A stretch of 64,000 nucleotides of DNA, taken from CAVOKN01 sp963696505. GTDB taxonomy: Bacteria > Pseudomonadota > Gammaproteobacteria > Burkholderiales > Rhodocyclaceae. The notes under the pieces were generated by a model. The model saw only the letters and a list, made by a program, of their open reading frames with translations. It searched no databases and was not told the origin of the DNA. Positions 15,791 through 24,071 of this stretch are shown here, one piece after another (position 1 is the first letter of the stretch; every line of letters starts with the position of its first letter). A program made the translations under genes and the position numbers. The DNA is taken from positions 1 through 64,000 of the forward strand of contig CAVOKN010000005.1 in assembly GCA_963696505.1 (NCBI GenBank). Direction: 5' to 3'.

Positions 15791-16650
15791 GCCGCGGCGG
15801 CGTGCGCGGCGGGTGCGCTGCGCACGAAACGGTGGCCGCCGGTGAACAGAAGGTAGTGCTTGCCCTGGGAGCGCCCGATCATGGTGATGCCGACGCGCTG
15901 CGCGATGTCGTAACCCATCTGGGTCAAGCCCGAGCGCGAGACGAGGAAGGGGATGCCCATCTGCGCCGCCTTGATCACCATCTCCGAGGTGAGCCGCCCC
16001 GTGGTGTAGAAGATCTTGTCGGCGCCATCGACTTCGTCCAGCCACATGTGGCCGGCGATGGCGTCCACCGCGTTGTGGCGGCCGACGTCTTCGACGAAGT
16101 AGAGGATATCGGCGGCACCGAGACCGTTGGTGGCCAGGGCGCAGCCGTGCACCGCACCGGCCTGCTTGTAGATGGATTCGTGGCGGCGCACCGCGTCCAG
16201 CAGGGCGTGCAGCGTGTCCTCGGCGAGCCGCGCCTCCTCGGGCAGCCGCACTTCGTCCAGCGTCTCCATCAGGTCGCCGAACACCGTGCCCTGGCCGCAG
16301 CCGGTGGTCACGGTGCGTTTGCCCATGCGCTCCTCCAGACCTTCGATGCCGGCGCGGGTGGTCACCGCCACGGCGTCGGTGTCCCAGTCCACCTGCACCG
16401 CGGCGATGTCGTCCAGGCTGGGGACCAGCCGCTGGTTGCGCAGATAGCCGATGGCCAGCGCCTCCGGCGCCTGGCCGAGGGTCATCAGGGTGACGACTTC
16501 GCGCTTGTCGACATAGAGAGTCAGCGGGTGTTCGCCGGCTATCTGGGTGGGCACCGTCTCGCCCAACTCATTCACCGCCGCGATGGTGATGGTGGCGGGG
16601 CGGGCGCAGTCGGTGAGGAGCGGACGGGGCAAGGTCGATGACCTCGGCAT
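15787..16650 (-). CDS. fdhD: Formate dehydrogenase sulfurtransferase FdhD
   Basis: 287 residues. FdhD passes sulfur from IscS to the molybdenum cofactor of formate dehydrogenase. Recognisable segments are EHPLTLYVDKREVVTLM, HESIYKQAGAVHGCA, FVEDVGRHNAVDAIAG and FYTTGRLTSEMVIKAAQ. The sulfur-carrying loop reads TTGCGQGTVF: one cysteine, where E. coli has a CxxC pair. The gene lies between moaA and mobA and shares bases with both. No formate dehydrogenase structural gene is in this window. Confidence 0.93.
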   Translation of the reverse strand: MPRSSTLPRPLLTDCARPATITIAAVNELGETVPTQIAGEHPLTLYVDKREVVTLMTLGQAPEALAIGYLRNQRLVPSLDDIAAVQVDWDTDAVAVTTRAGIEGLEERMGKRTVTTGCGQGTVFGDLMETLDEVRLPEEARLAEDTLHALLDAVRRHESIYKQAGAVHGCALATNGLGAADILYFVEDVGRHNAVDAIAGHMWLDEVDGADKIFYTTGRLTSEMVIKAAQMGIPFLVSRSGLTQMGYDIAQRVGITMIGRSQGKHYLLFTGGHRFVRSAPAAHAAAA

Positions 16651-17747
16651 CAGCCGCCGATGTAGGACATCTCGATCTTGCGCAGCGCCGCGGTGGCGGC
16701 GCTGCGAATCTCGGAGTAGCGGTCTTCGCGCCCGTGCCAGATGGTGGCAATTTGCGCGGCGAGTTCATCGTCGCTCGCGCCGCCGCGCAGGAGCGACCGC
16801 AGGTCGTGGCCGGCGTTGGCGAAGAGGCAGGTGTAGAGCTTGCCTTCCGTCGACAGGCGGATGCGGGTGCAGGTGCGGCAGAAGGCCTGGGTCACGGAGG
16901 AGATGACGCCGATCTCGCCCGCGCCATCGCGATAGCGCCAGCGCTCGGCCACTTCGCCCGGGTAATTAGCGTCTATCGGTTCCAGCGGCAGTTCGCGGGC
17001 TATCAACGAGACCACTTCCGCCGAGGGCACCACCTCGTCCATCACCCAGCCGTTGGTGGCGCCCACGTCCATGTACTCGATGAAGCGCACGATGTGGCCG
17101 CTGCCGCGGAAGTGGCGCGCCAGCGGCAGGACGGAGCCGAGGTTCTGGCTGCGCTTGACAACAGCATTGATCTTGATTGGCCCCAGGCCGGCGGCATGGG
17201 CGGCGTCTATGCCTTCCAGCACCTTGGCGACGGGGAACTCGACGTCGTTCATCGTCTGGAAGGTCCGGTCGTCGAGGGCGTCGAGGCTGACAGTCAGTCG
17301 CTGGAGACCGGCGTTGCGCAGGCTGCGCGCCTTCTTCGTGAGCAGCGAGCCGTTGGTGGTGAGGGTCAGTTCCGCACCCAGGGGCGCCAGCATCTCGATC
17401 AGTCGCTCGATGTTCCGACGCAGCAGCGGCTCGCCGCCGGTGAAGCGGATCTTGGTGACGCCGTGATCGACGAAGGCGCGCGCGACGCGCGCGATCTCCT
17501 CGAAGCTGAGCAGGTCGGCGCGCGGCAGGAAGGGATAGTCGCGCCCGAACACCGTCTTCGGCATGCAGTAGACGCAGCGGAAATTGCAGCGGTCGGTGAC
17601 CGAGATGCGCAAGTCGCGCACGTGGCGGCCGATTCGGTCGGCGACCGGCGCCCCGGGCGTCACCGCCGTGCGCGCGCCGTGCGTGCGGACTGGTGCGAGG
17701 CGGCGATCGATGAGCTGGATGACCCTTTCGGGAACGGCGTTTTGCAT
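16650..17747 (-). CDS. moaA: GTP 3',8-cyclase MoaA
   Basis: 365 residues from ATG 17747. A radical SAM enzyme that starts molybdopterin synthesis from GTP. The N-terminal cluster motif is CNFRCVYC, followed by FTGGEPLLRRN. The C-terminal cluster is CRTC followed by a further Cys 13 residues on (TEGKLYTC). The protein ends in the catalytic double glycine, SYIGG. First gene of the Moco operon; its stop overlaps the fdhD start (TGATG). Divergent from DUF3305 across 64 bases. Confidence 0.95.
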   Translation of the reverse strand: MQNAVPERVIQLIDRRLAPVRTHGARTAVTPGAPVADRIGRHVRDLRISVTDRCNFRCVYCMPKTVFGRDYPFLPRADLLSFEEIARVARAFVDHGVTKIRFTGGEPLLRRNIERLIEMLAPLGAELTLTTNGSLLTKKARSLRNAGLQRLTVSLDALDDRTFQTMNDVEFPVAKVLEGIDAAHAAGLGPIKINAVVKRSQNLGSVLPLARHFRGSGHIVRFIEYMDVGATNGWVMDEVVPSAEVVSLIARELPLEPIDANYPGEVAERWRYRDGAGEIGVISSVTQAFCRTCTRIRLSTEGKLYTCLFANAGHDLRSLLRGGASDDELAAQIATIWHGREDRYSEIRSAATAALRKIEMSYIGG

Positions 17748-17811
17748 GGCCGGATGCGCTCCGCTAGTATCAGGACAAGACATCCTGCCCGCAGCGGCGT
17801 TCCCCTACCTT

Positions 17812-18324
17812 ATGCCGACTCAAGAACCCCTCCACGAAATAACCCAGCGCGACGCTCTGGAATTGGCCGTGATTATGGAGCGGCGGGTGGTGGCGAACAA
17901 GTGGGTTTCCGAGCAGTGGGAAGCCATGGGCGTGGTCCCTGCACGGGGTGCGGACGCGGGGGCGGCGCGCTGCATCCGTGCCGACGAAAGCTCGCAGCAG
18001 TGGCTGCACGCCGGCCTGAGGCTCGAACTGCTGCGCGACGAGGCCGAAAACTACCTGCTCAACGTCACCGCCCCCGAGCCGCGGGTGTTCGTGATGTGGC
18101 GGCGGGAGGAAGACGCCCTGCCGCGGCCGGTGCTGGTCACCGCGAGCTATGGCGCCGCCGCCGGCCTGATGGATGCCGGCGAGCAGGTGGATGGCGTGCC
18201 GATGCCGGCGGAGATCCGCGACTGGGTGCTGGCGTTCGCGCAGCACCACTACCGCCCGCCGGAGAAGCGCAAGAGCGGGCGCTACGCGTCCAGTTCGAGC
18301 CGGCACGAAGGGACGAAGACATGA
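17812..18324 (+). CDS. DUF3305 protein
   Basis: 170 residues. Contains LAVIMERRVVANKWVSEQW and later VFVMWRREEDA and PAEIRDWVLAFAQHHYRPPE, characteristic of DUF3305. These proteins travel with DUF3306 in formate dehydrogenase gene clusters of proteobacteria. Biochemical function unknown; an accessory role in formate dehydrogenase maturation is inferred from gene neighbourhoods. The gene is divergent from moaA and overlaps the next gene by ATGA. Confidence 0.8.
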   Translation: MPTQEPLHEITQRDALELAVIMERRVVANKWVSEQWEAMGVVPARGADAGAARCIRADESSQQWLHAGLRLELLRDEAENYLLNVTAPEPRVFVMWRREEDALPRPVLVTASYGAAAGLMDAGEQVDGVPMPAEIRDWVLAFAQHHYRPPEKRKSGRYASSSSRHEGTKT

Positions 18325-18788
18325 GCGAACGCGAAGCCTTCCTCGCGCGCTGGGCGCGGCTGAAGCGGGAAACCGCGCAGGCGGGCCCGGCGGCGCCCGC
18401 GCCAGCCGAAGCCGCGCAACCGGCCCAGCCCTTGCCGCCGCTGGAGTCTCTGGACTTCGCCTCGGATTTCTCCGCCTTCCTTCAGGACAAGGTGGAGGAA
18501 TCGGTGAAGCGCGCGGCGCTGAAGAGGCTGTTCCACTCGCCCGAGTTCAACGTCATGGACGGGCTGGACGTCTACATCGACGACTATGGCGCTCCCGACC
18601 CGATTCCGCCGGAAATGCTGCGCGAGCTCGCTCATGCCAGGGAGATGCTGTTCGGCGCCGCCCCGGAGCGGGGCGAGGAGGCGACGAAGGCGGGGCAGGA
18701 CACGACAGATGCTGCTGTGCCTGCTCCGGCAGCCGAGTCCGCGGATGAAGAACCGACGGGGCCGGCGGATGCCGCCGGTCCCCAGTGA
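18321..18788 (+). CDS. DUF3306 protein
   Basis: 155 residues. The start (MSEREAFLARWARLKRE), a Pro/Ala linker, then SLDFASDFSAFLQDKVEESV and ALKRLFHSPEFNVMDGLDVY are the DUF3306 pattern. The acidic, Ala-rich tail is likely disordered. Translationally coupled to DUF3305. Its stop and the convergent soxB stop are only ten bases apart, and that gap contains the octamer CTGACTTT. Confidence 0.8.
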   Translation: MSEREAFLARWARLKRETAQAGPAAPAPAEAAQPAQPLPPLESLDFASDFSAFLQDKVEESVKRAALKRLFHSPEFNVMDGLDVYIDDYGAPDPIPPEMLRELAHAREMLFGAAPERGEEATKAGQDTTDAAVPAPAAESADEEPTGPADAAGPQ

Positions 18789-18796
18789 CTGACTTT
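18789..18796 (+). repeat. CTGACTTT octamer (one of twelve in the window)
   Basis: Copies on the + strand start at 9163, 11703, 18789, 29607, 31945, 35414, 37223, 47353 and 57126; on the - strand at 46524, 53245 and 59628. Most are preceded by A or G and followed by C or T. This copy fills the gap between two convergent genes. See the findings for the count argument. Confidence 0.6.
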
Positions 18797-18798
18797 CG

Positions 18799-20508
18799 CT
18801 AGGCGATGCCGGGGTTGCCTTCCACCCCCACCAGTTTGGGCAGGTTGAGCTTGCGCGGCGTGACGGTTTTCTTGTCGCGCAGCCACTTCGCCACCACGTC
18901 CCAGATCGGCTCGCCGCTGGCGCCTTCGGCCACTGGCGCCCAGCCCGCCACCTTGTAGGTCCTGGCCGGGTCGATCGGCTTGCCGTCCAGGCGCATGTCC
19001 TGGATGCGGCTGCCGATCTTCGCGTTCGGGTCGCAGGTGTAGGCCAGCCCGCCCACGCGCACCATGTCGCCGCCCTGCTGGTAATAGGGGTCGGGATTGA
19101 ACAGGTTGTCGCAGACGTCTTCGAGGATGGTCTTGATCGTCTCGCCCGTCATGTCGGTGAGGGTCGAGTAGGGGTAGGTGATGGCGGTCTGGTCGAGCAG
19201 CAGTTCCATGGTGATCGCCTGCCCAGGCAGGATGCTGGTGCCCCAGCGGAAGCCCGGCGAGAAGGCGATCTGGGCGCCCTTCACTTCCAGCATGGCGTCG
19301 AGGATCAACTGGTCCCAGGAGCCGTTGAAGTTGCCGCGACGGTAGAGCAGCCCCTCGCTCACGGCGAGTTTTTCCTCCAGCTTGGACTTGTAGGGCGCGC
19401 GCACCTTCTCGACCAGGCCGCTCATGTCCTTGTCCGCCGCCAGCAGGTTGGAGAACACCGGCAGCAGCTTGTAGCGGAAGCCCTGGATCTTGCCGCCCTT
19501 GACCTCGAAGTCGAGCACCGACAGGAACTTGCCGTTGGAACCCGAATTGAATACCAGGGTCTGGCCGCCGGCGTTCTTGACCACCGTCGGCGCGGGAACG
19601 CCGTCGTGGGTGTGGCCACCGAGGATGGCGTCGATGCCGGTGACGCGGCCCGCCATCTTGAGGTCCACGTCCATGCCGTTGTGCGACAGCACCACCACCA
19701 CCTGGGCACCCTCACCGCGCGCCTTGTTCACCGCCTTCTGCATCTCCTCGTCCTGGATGCCGAAGGTCCAGTCGGGAACCATGTAGCGCGGGTTGGCGAT
19801 AGGTGTATAGGGGAAGGCCTGGCCAACCACTGCCACCTTCACTCCGTTCATTTCGCGCATGGCGTAGGGTTTGAACACCGGGTCGCCGAAGTCGGTCGTC
19901 TTGACGTTCTGGGCGAGGAATTCGATCTTGCCTTTGAAATCCTTGTCGATGATCTCTTTCACCCGCTCGTGGCCGAGGGTGAATTCCCAGTGCGGGGCCA
20001 TCATGTCCACGCCCAGCAGCTTGCAGGCGTCCACCATGTCCTGACCCTTGGTCCACAGTGCGGTGCCGGAGCCCTGCCAGGTGTCGCCGCCGTCCAGCAG
20101 CAGCGCACCGGGGCGGCCTGCGCGCAGCTTCTTCACCAGCGTGGTGAGGTGGACGAAGCCGCCGACCTTGCCGTAGGTTTTCGATGCCTGTTCGAAGTCC
20201 AGATAGGTGAAGGCGTGGGCCTCGACCGACTTCGGTTTGATGTCGAAGGCCTTGAGCAGATGCTCGCCCACCAGGTGCGGCACCTTGCCCTTGGCCTCGC
20301 CGATTCCGATGTTTACGTGCGGCTCGCGGAAATGGATCGGCAGCAACTGGGCGTGGCAATCCGTGAAGTGCAGGAAATGCACGTTGCCGAAGCGGGGCAA
20401 CTCATAGAGCTTGTCGCCGCCCTCGGCGGCAAGCAGGGAAGGGCTGTCCAGGGCGAAGCCGGCGGCGGAAGCCGCGGCGAGGACCTGAAGGAATTCGCGG
20501 CGATTCAT
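18799..20508 (-). CDS. soxB: Thiosulfohydrolase SoxB
   Basis: 569 residues with a twin-arginine signal (MNRREFLQVLAAASAAGFAL). A periplasmic dimanganese enzyme that hydrolyses the terminal sulfone from the SoxY-thiocysteine sulfonate. The metallophosphoesterase-like site is complete: HFTDCHAQL, LLDGGDTWQGSG, VVLSHNGMDVDL and LGGHTHDGVP. The C-terminal 5'-nucleotidase-like domain is also present. Last gene of soxYZAXB; separated from soxX by an 85-base stretch with a large inverted repeat. Confidence 0.95.
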   Translation of the reverse strand: MNRREFLQVLAAASAAGFALDSPSLLAAEGGDKLYELPRFGNVHFLHFTDCHAQLLPIHFREPHVNIGIGEAKGKVPHLVGEHLLKAFDIKPKSVEAHAFTYLDFEQASKTYGKVGGFVHLTTLVKKLRAGRPGALLLDGGDTWQGSGTALWTKGQDMVDACKLLGVDMMAPHWEFTLGHERVKEIIDKDFKGKIEFLAQNVKTTDFGDPVFKPYAMREMNGVKVAVVGQAFPYTPIANPRYMVPDWTFGIQDEEMQKAVNKARGEGAQVVVVLSHNGMDVDLKMAGRVTGIDAILGGHTHDGVPAPTVVKNAGGQTLVFNSGSNGKFLSVLDFEVKGGKIQGFRYKLLPVFSNLLAADKDMSGLVEKVRAPYKSKLEEKLAVSEGLLYRRGNFNGSWDQLILDAMLEVKGAQIAFSPGFRWGTSILPGQAITMELLLDQTAITYPYSTLTDMTGETIKTILEDVCDNLFNPDPYYQQGGDMVRVGGLAYTCDPNAKIGSRIQDMRLDGKPIDPARTYKVAGWAPVAEGASGEPIWDVVAKWLRDKKTVTPRKLNLPKLVGVEGNPGIA

Positions 20509-20524
20509 TGACATGGGGGTTTCT

Positions 20525-20601
20525 CAGGATCGAGGAACGAGGATCGAGGATCGAGGGAGAGAGCGGGGTTGCTCGATCCTCAATCCTCGATCCTCCATCC
20601 T
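20525..20601. repeat. GGATCGA-unit inverted repeat between soxX and soxB
   Basis: Units of AGGATCGAGG on one arm (20526-20556) face CTCGATCCTC and AATCCTCGATCC on the other (20572-20601). In the sox mRNA this would fold into a long hairpin just before soxB. It may attenuate or stabilise the transcript, or be a dispersed repeat. Confidence 0.6.
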
Positions 20602-21235
20602 ATTTCTTATTGACCGGCGATTCCGGATCCAGCAGCAGGGCCACCAGGTCCTTGATCTGCTCCTCGGTGAGCACGCTGAAATGGCCGAAGCGCGGCATGT
20701 TGGAGCACAGGTTGTAGGCCTTGGCGTTGTAGATCTTGCCGTAGGTGTACTTCTGTGTCTCCGGCGTGTTGCCGCGAACCTTGCCGTACTGGAGCAGGCT
20801 CGGACCGATGGTGCCGAAGGCAAGCTCGGACGGCTTGATCTGATGACAGTTGTAGCAGTTGCCGCCGTTGGGATCGTCCGGCTTGTCGCGCCAGGTCATG
20901 CCGCGACCGCTCTGCGCCAGCACCTCGCCCTTCTTCCAGTCGCCCAGATACTTGCCGTCGGCTGGCCACTTGATGGCATCCATCTGTCCCTTTTCGAGCA
21001 CGTCCAGACCGTCCGCGCCTTCATGGGGCGGCTTGTCCGAGTACTTGATGCAGGCCGCCTGGACAGCGTCGAGATTGAGCCGGTCCAGCTTGGCGATGCC
21101 CTTTTCCTTGAAATCGCGCTTGATGACTTCGATCGCCTTCTTGTCCAGCGCGGCGTTGTCCGCGGCGACGGCGCAGTTGGCGCCCAATATCAGCCCGCCG
21201 AGCAGGCACAGGGGAAATGCGGATTTGCTGTTCAT
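20600..21235 (-). CDS. soxX: Sulfur-oxidising c-type cytochrome SoxX
   Basis: 211 residues with a signal peptide (LCLLGGLILGANCAVAA). One heme-binding CYNCH motif and a distal Met region (NMPRFGHFSVLTEEQIKDLV). Longer than the smallest SoxX proteins because of an N-terminal extension of ~80 residues. With SoxA it forms the heterodimer that attaches thiosulfate to the SoxY cysteine. Lies 12 bases after soxA. Confidence 0.93.
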   Translation of the reverse strand: MNSKSAFPLCLLGGLILGANCAVAADNAALDKKAIEVIKRDFKEKGIAKLDRLNLDAVQAACIKYSDKPPHEGADGLDVLEKGQMDAIKWPADGKYLGDWKKGEVLAQSGRGMTWRDKPDDPNGGNCYNCHQIKPSELAFGTIGPSLLQYGKVRGNTPETQKYTYGKIYNAKAYNLCSNMPRFGHFSVLTEEQIKDLVALLLDPESPVNKK

Positions 21236-21247
21236 CGTCGATCCTCC

Positions 21248-22075
21248 TCAGCGTTTGAACCCGGGGCCCTGGTACTTGCCGCCGGCGGCGTTAGAGGCCA
21301 GGAAGCTCAGCAATGCGGTTACCGAGTCGGAACCGAACTGGGGCTCGGGGAAGCGTTGCTGCCGGAAGCAGTCGTTGATGCGCCACTGCATCGACCGGAA
21401 CAAGCCTTCGGAGATGCGGTAGGCGGGCCAGCTGCCGTAGGCGCGCTGCGAGCCGATGTGGGTGGTCAGATTGGGCAGATCCTGAAGGCGGATGCGGCGC
21501 CCGTTCTCCGAGTGGCAGGTGGCGCAGGAGAAATCGTAGGGGCCGGCGCGGTAGAAGAAGAGGCGCTTGCCGATCTCCACCATCTCCTTTTCCTGGGGAT
21601 GTTTCTGCGGCGGATCGATGGCCATGCCCTTGGAGGCGCCGACCACATAGGCCACCAGCGCATTAAGGTCGGTCTTGCGGTCGTCGGTGTCGAAGGGGGC
21701 CTTGGTGAGATCCTCTGCTTTCATTCCTTGCAGCGTCACCATGCAATGGACCAGGCGCGATTCGAGATCCTGGACCTTCTTCACGTCGTCGAAGTAGCGC
21801 GGCGTCTGGGCGTAGGCGCCCTTGACCACGCCGGCGCCCAGACCGAGATCACACTTCTCCAGCGAGGCGTTCTTGGGCCCGGCCGGCTTCTTCCAGATCT
21901 CCTCGCCCTTGGCCTCGTAGAGTTCCGCCGGGTTGTCTTCGGCCAGCATCGCCCGGTACTTCTCGATTTCTGCGGTGGTGGAATCCTTGGGTTCCGCGGC
22001 GCCCTGTGCCAGGGCCGCGCACGCAAACGTCAACGCCAGCAGTGCCAGCGCCGCTTTCGACAGCTTGGTCTTCAT
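21248..22075 (-). CDS. soxA: L-cysteine S-thiosulfotransferase SoxA
   Basis: 275 residues with signal peptide (ALALLALTFACAALAQ). One canonical heme motif, CATCH, is visible, with a further conserved Cys in NDCFRQQRFPEPQFG that would be the active-site/heme-ligand cysteine. So this is the single-heme type of SoxA, not the diheme type. It catalyses the oxidative linking of thiosulfate to SoxYZ. Ribosome site GGAGG-like bases precede the ATG. Confidence 0.93.
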   Translation of the reverse strand: MKTKLSKAALALLALTFACAALAQGAAEPKDSTTAEIEKYRAMLAEDNPAELYEAKGEEIWKKPAGPKNASLEKCDLGLGAGVVKGAYAQTPRYFDDVKKVQDLESRLVHCMVTLQGMKAEDLTKAPFDTDDRKTDLNALVAYVVGASKGMAIDPPQKHPQEKEMVEIGKRLFFYRAGPYDFSCATCHSENGRRIRLQDLPNLTTHIGSQRAYGSWPAYRISEGLFRSMQWRINDCFRQQRFPEPQFGSDSVTALLSFLASNAAGGKYQGPGFKR

Positions 22076-22148
22076 GTCTGTCCTCCGACTAAGCGAATCG
22101 GGGGCGCTCGGCCGACGCCCCCGATTCATGGAATGCCCTGCGCCGGGT

Positions 22149-22463
22149 TCAACCGATCGTGGTTTCGTCGGTGCGGGTCTCGCCCTTGTTGTCCTTCCAG
22201 GTGATGACCACCTTGTCGCCGGCCTTGGCGCCCTTGACCTTGAAACCGAACACCGGGTTGCGCGAGACCGAACCGCCGATCTGCGCATCGACGACGGTCT
22301 TGTCGCCCACCTTGGCGACGAGGCTCTGGATAAAGTGGGCCGGCACCAGTTCGCCGGTCTTCGCATCCTTGCGCTGGCCGGTTTCCATGGGGTGGTTGAC
22401 CAACACGCGCACGTCCGCGGCGTCGCCCTGCATCGTGGCGCGGATTTTCATCGGATCTGCCAT
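22149..22463 (-). CDS. soxZ: Thiosulfate oxidation carrier subunit SoxZ
   Basis: 104 residues, immunoglobulin-like beta fold without a signal peptide: MKIRATMQGDAADVRVLVNH, PAHFIQSLVAKVGDKTV and FGFKVKGAKAGDKVVITW. SoxZ is exported as a complex with the Tat substrate SoxY and supports its swinging arm. Located between soxY and soxA. Confidence 0.95.
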   Translation of the reverse strand: MADPMKIRATMQGDAADVRVLVNHPMETGQRKDAKTGELVPAHFIQSLVAKVGDKTVVDAQIGGSVSRNPVFGFKVKGAKAGDKVVITWKDNKGETRTDETTIG

Positions 22464-22503
22464 GAGTGTCTTCCTCTGAGTGATCTGTGATCTGGAGTGC
22501 CGT

Positions 22504-22974
22504 TCAGCCGCCGCAGCCGCCGACGGTGACCTTGACTTCCTTGGTGGCGCTGTAGAACTTGCCGTCCGCCTTGGCCACGACCCGGATGTTGGAGGTCTGG
22601 CCCATCTTCAAGCGCACCGCCACCGAGGGCTGGGCACCGTTGGCGAGGTCAAAGGATGCAGCGAGGGGAAGGGGGTTCTTGTCGATGAATACGGAGATCT
22701 GCTGTGTGTTCGGCACGGTGCTCGCGACTTCGATCGGCACCACGGCACCGTTCTCGGCGATGTCCGGCGCCTTGATCGTGACGTCCTTGCTTTCGGCCGC
22801 GCCCGAAGCCCCCAAGCCCTTGAGGGCTCCGTCCAGATCCTTGGCGTCGAACGCTGCCTTGTTCCATTCGGCCGCCCAGACCTGCGTCGGCTTCAGTACC
22901 CCAGCCGCCACTGCCGCTGCGAGCGCACTGCTTGCCCCGGCTCCCTTAAGCAGGGTTCTCCTGAGTAGATCCAT
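22504..22974 (-). CDS. soxY: Thiosulfate oxidation carrier protein SoxY
   Basis: 156 residues. Twin-arginine signal (LLRRTLLKGAGASSALAA). The C-terminus GGCGG is the carrier arm; its cysteine holds the sulfur intermediates. First gene of the sox operon. A GAGGAGC ribosome site lies just before the ATG. The 121 bases upstream, shared with moaC's end, should hold the operon promoter, but no strong box is obvious. Confidence 0.95.
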   Translation of the reverse strand: MDLLRRTLLKGAGASSALAAAVAAGVLKPTQVWAAEWNKAAFDAKDLDGALKGLGASGAAESKDVTIKAPDIAENGAVVPIEVASTVPNTQQISVFIDKNPLPLAASFDLANGAQPSVAVRLKMGQTSNIRVVAKADGKFYSATKEVKVTVGGCGG

Positions 22975-23095
22975 AGTTATAGCTCCTCTTGGTCAGTCAA
23001 AAATTGCGGGCCCGAAAACCGCCTGCGCATCATAGCGCGCTTTGCGGGCAAACCGCTTGATTGGTAGGGGTAAACCACTAGCTTGGCGGAGGAGT

Positions 23096-23596
23096 TCAAG
23101 GCGGCGATCCCGACCCCGATTCCGCCGTCCAGCGACCGGACTTGCCACCGGCCTTTTCCAGCAGGCGGATGCCTTCGAGGCGCATGCCCCGGTCCATGGC
23201 CTTGCACATGTCGTAGATCGTGAGGAGCGCCGCACTCACGGCGGTGAGCGCCTCCATCTCGACTCCGGTGCGTCCGACGGTCTGCGCCGTGACTTCGCAG
23301 GCTATGGCACTGGCGGCGCGGTCAACGGCGAACTCGACGCCGATGCGCGTCAGGGGGATCGGATGGCACAGGGGGATCAGTTCCGACGTGCGCTTGGCGC
23401 CCTGGATCGCCGCGATGCGTGCCACGCCCAGGACGTCGCCCTTGGCGGCGCTGCCGGACTCGATCAGCGCCAGGGTCTCCGGACGCATGCGGATGGTGCC
23501 TGTAGCCCGGGCGATGCGCGCGGTTTCCGGCTTGGCGCCCACATCCACCATGTGGGCCTGCCCCTGGTCGTCGAAATGGGTAAACGGGGAACTCAT
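23096..23596 (-). CDS. moaC: Cyclic pyranopterin monophosphate synthase MoaC
   Basis: 166 residues. Second enzyme of molybdopterin synthesis, acting on the MoaA product. Signatures: HMVDVGAKPETARIA, KGDVLGVARIAAIQGAKRT, LIPLCHPIPLTRIG and GVEMEALTAVSAALLTIYDM. It is separated from the other moa genes by the sox operon and probably has its own promoter. Confidence 0.95.
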   Translation of the reverse strand: MSSPFTHFDDQGQAHMVDVGAKPETARIARATGTIRMRPETLALIESGSAAKGDVLGVARIAAIQGAKRTSELIPLCHPIPLTRIGVEFAVDRAASAIACEVTAQTVGRTGVEMEALTAVSAALLTIYDMCKAMDRGMRLEGIRLLEKAGGKSGRWTAESGSGSPP

Positions 23597-23714
23597 GGAC
23601 GTTGCGGATCTCCAAAGGTGCGCCTGCTGGCGGACGGGGGTGTGGCAATTGCTTGCGTGCTTCGGTCGGGGCCAATAATGGAGCCAACTGCCCTTCGCAC
23701 GCCGCCAGTTCGAC

Positions 23715-23947
23715 TCACGGTGGCGGCGCGATGCTCAGCTCCCGCCAGCATCTCGCCAGCCGGAGAATCGAGGCGTCCAGCTTCGCGTGGTCGAGGGACT
23801 TCCCGATGTACCTGCTGGCGCCGCCGTCCATCGCCGCACTGACAGGCGGCCACATGCTCGGCGGGCAGTAACGCCGCGCAGCGCATGTAGCATGAGCTGA
23901 ACGTCCTCGGGGGAATCGTCGATGAGCAATAGGGGCTTCAGGCTCAT
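23715..23947 (-). pseudogene. Response-regulator receiver remnant
   Basis: The first ~24 residues (MSLKPLLLIDDSPEDVQLML) are the opening of a receiver domain with its acidic pair. About 90 codons of core are missing, and in another frame the typical receiver end appears (DGGASRYIGKSLDHAKLDAS to WRELSIAPPP, with the conserved Lys replaced in context KSLD). An internal deletion plus frameshift has destroyed the gene. Nothing else is seen between moaC and the protease. Confidence 0.65.
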
Positions 23948-24071
23948 GCGGTCTGACGGTTCGGGGCTGGTCGCTTCGGCTGCCGAATTGCCCCGGGGTC
24001 AATGCTTCCGGGGGAGTGCGGTACCGGGGAGCGCGGAGGGTGCGACTTTCGAATGAGGTTACCATATCGCC

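Noticed and set aside
16638..17811. Long plus-strand frame reading into DUF3306
   Set aside because: The upstream part is antisense to moaA. Only the DUF3306 portion from 18321 has protein character.
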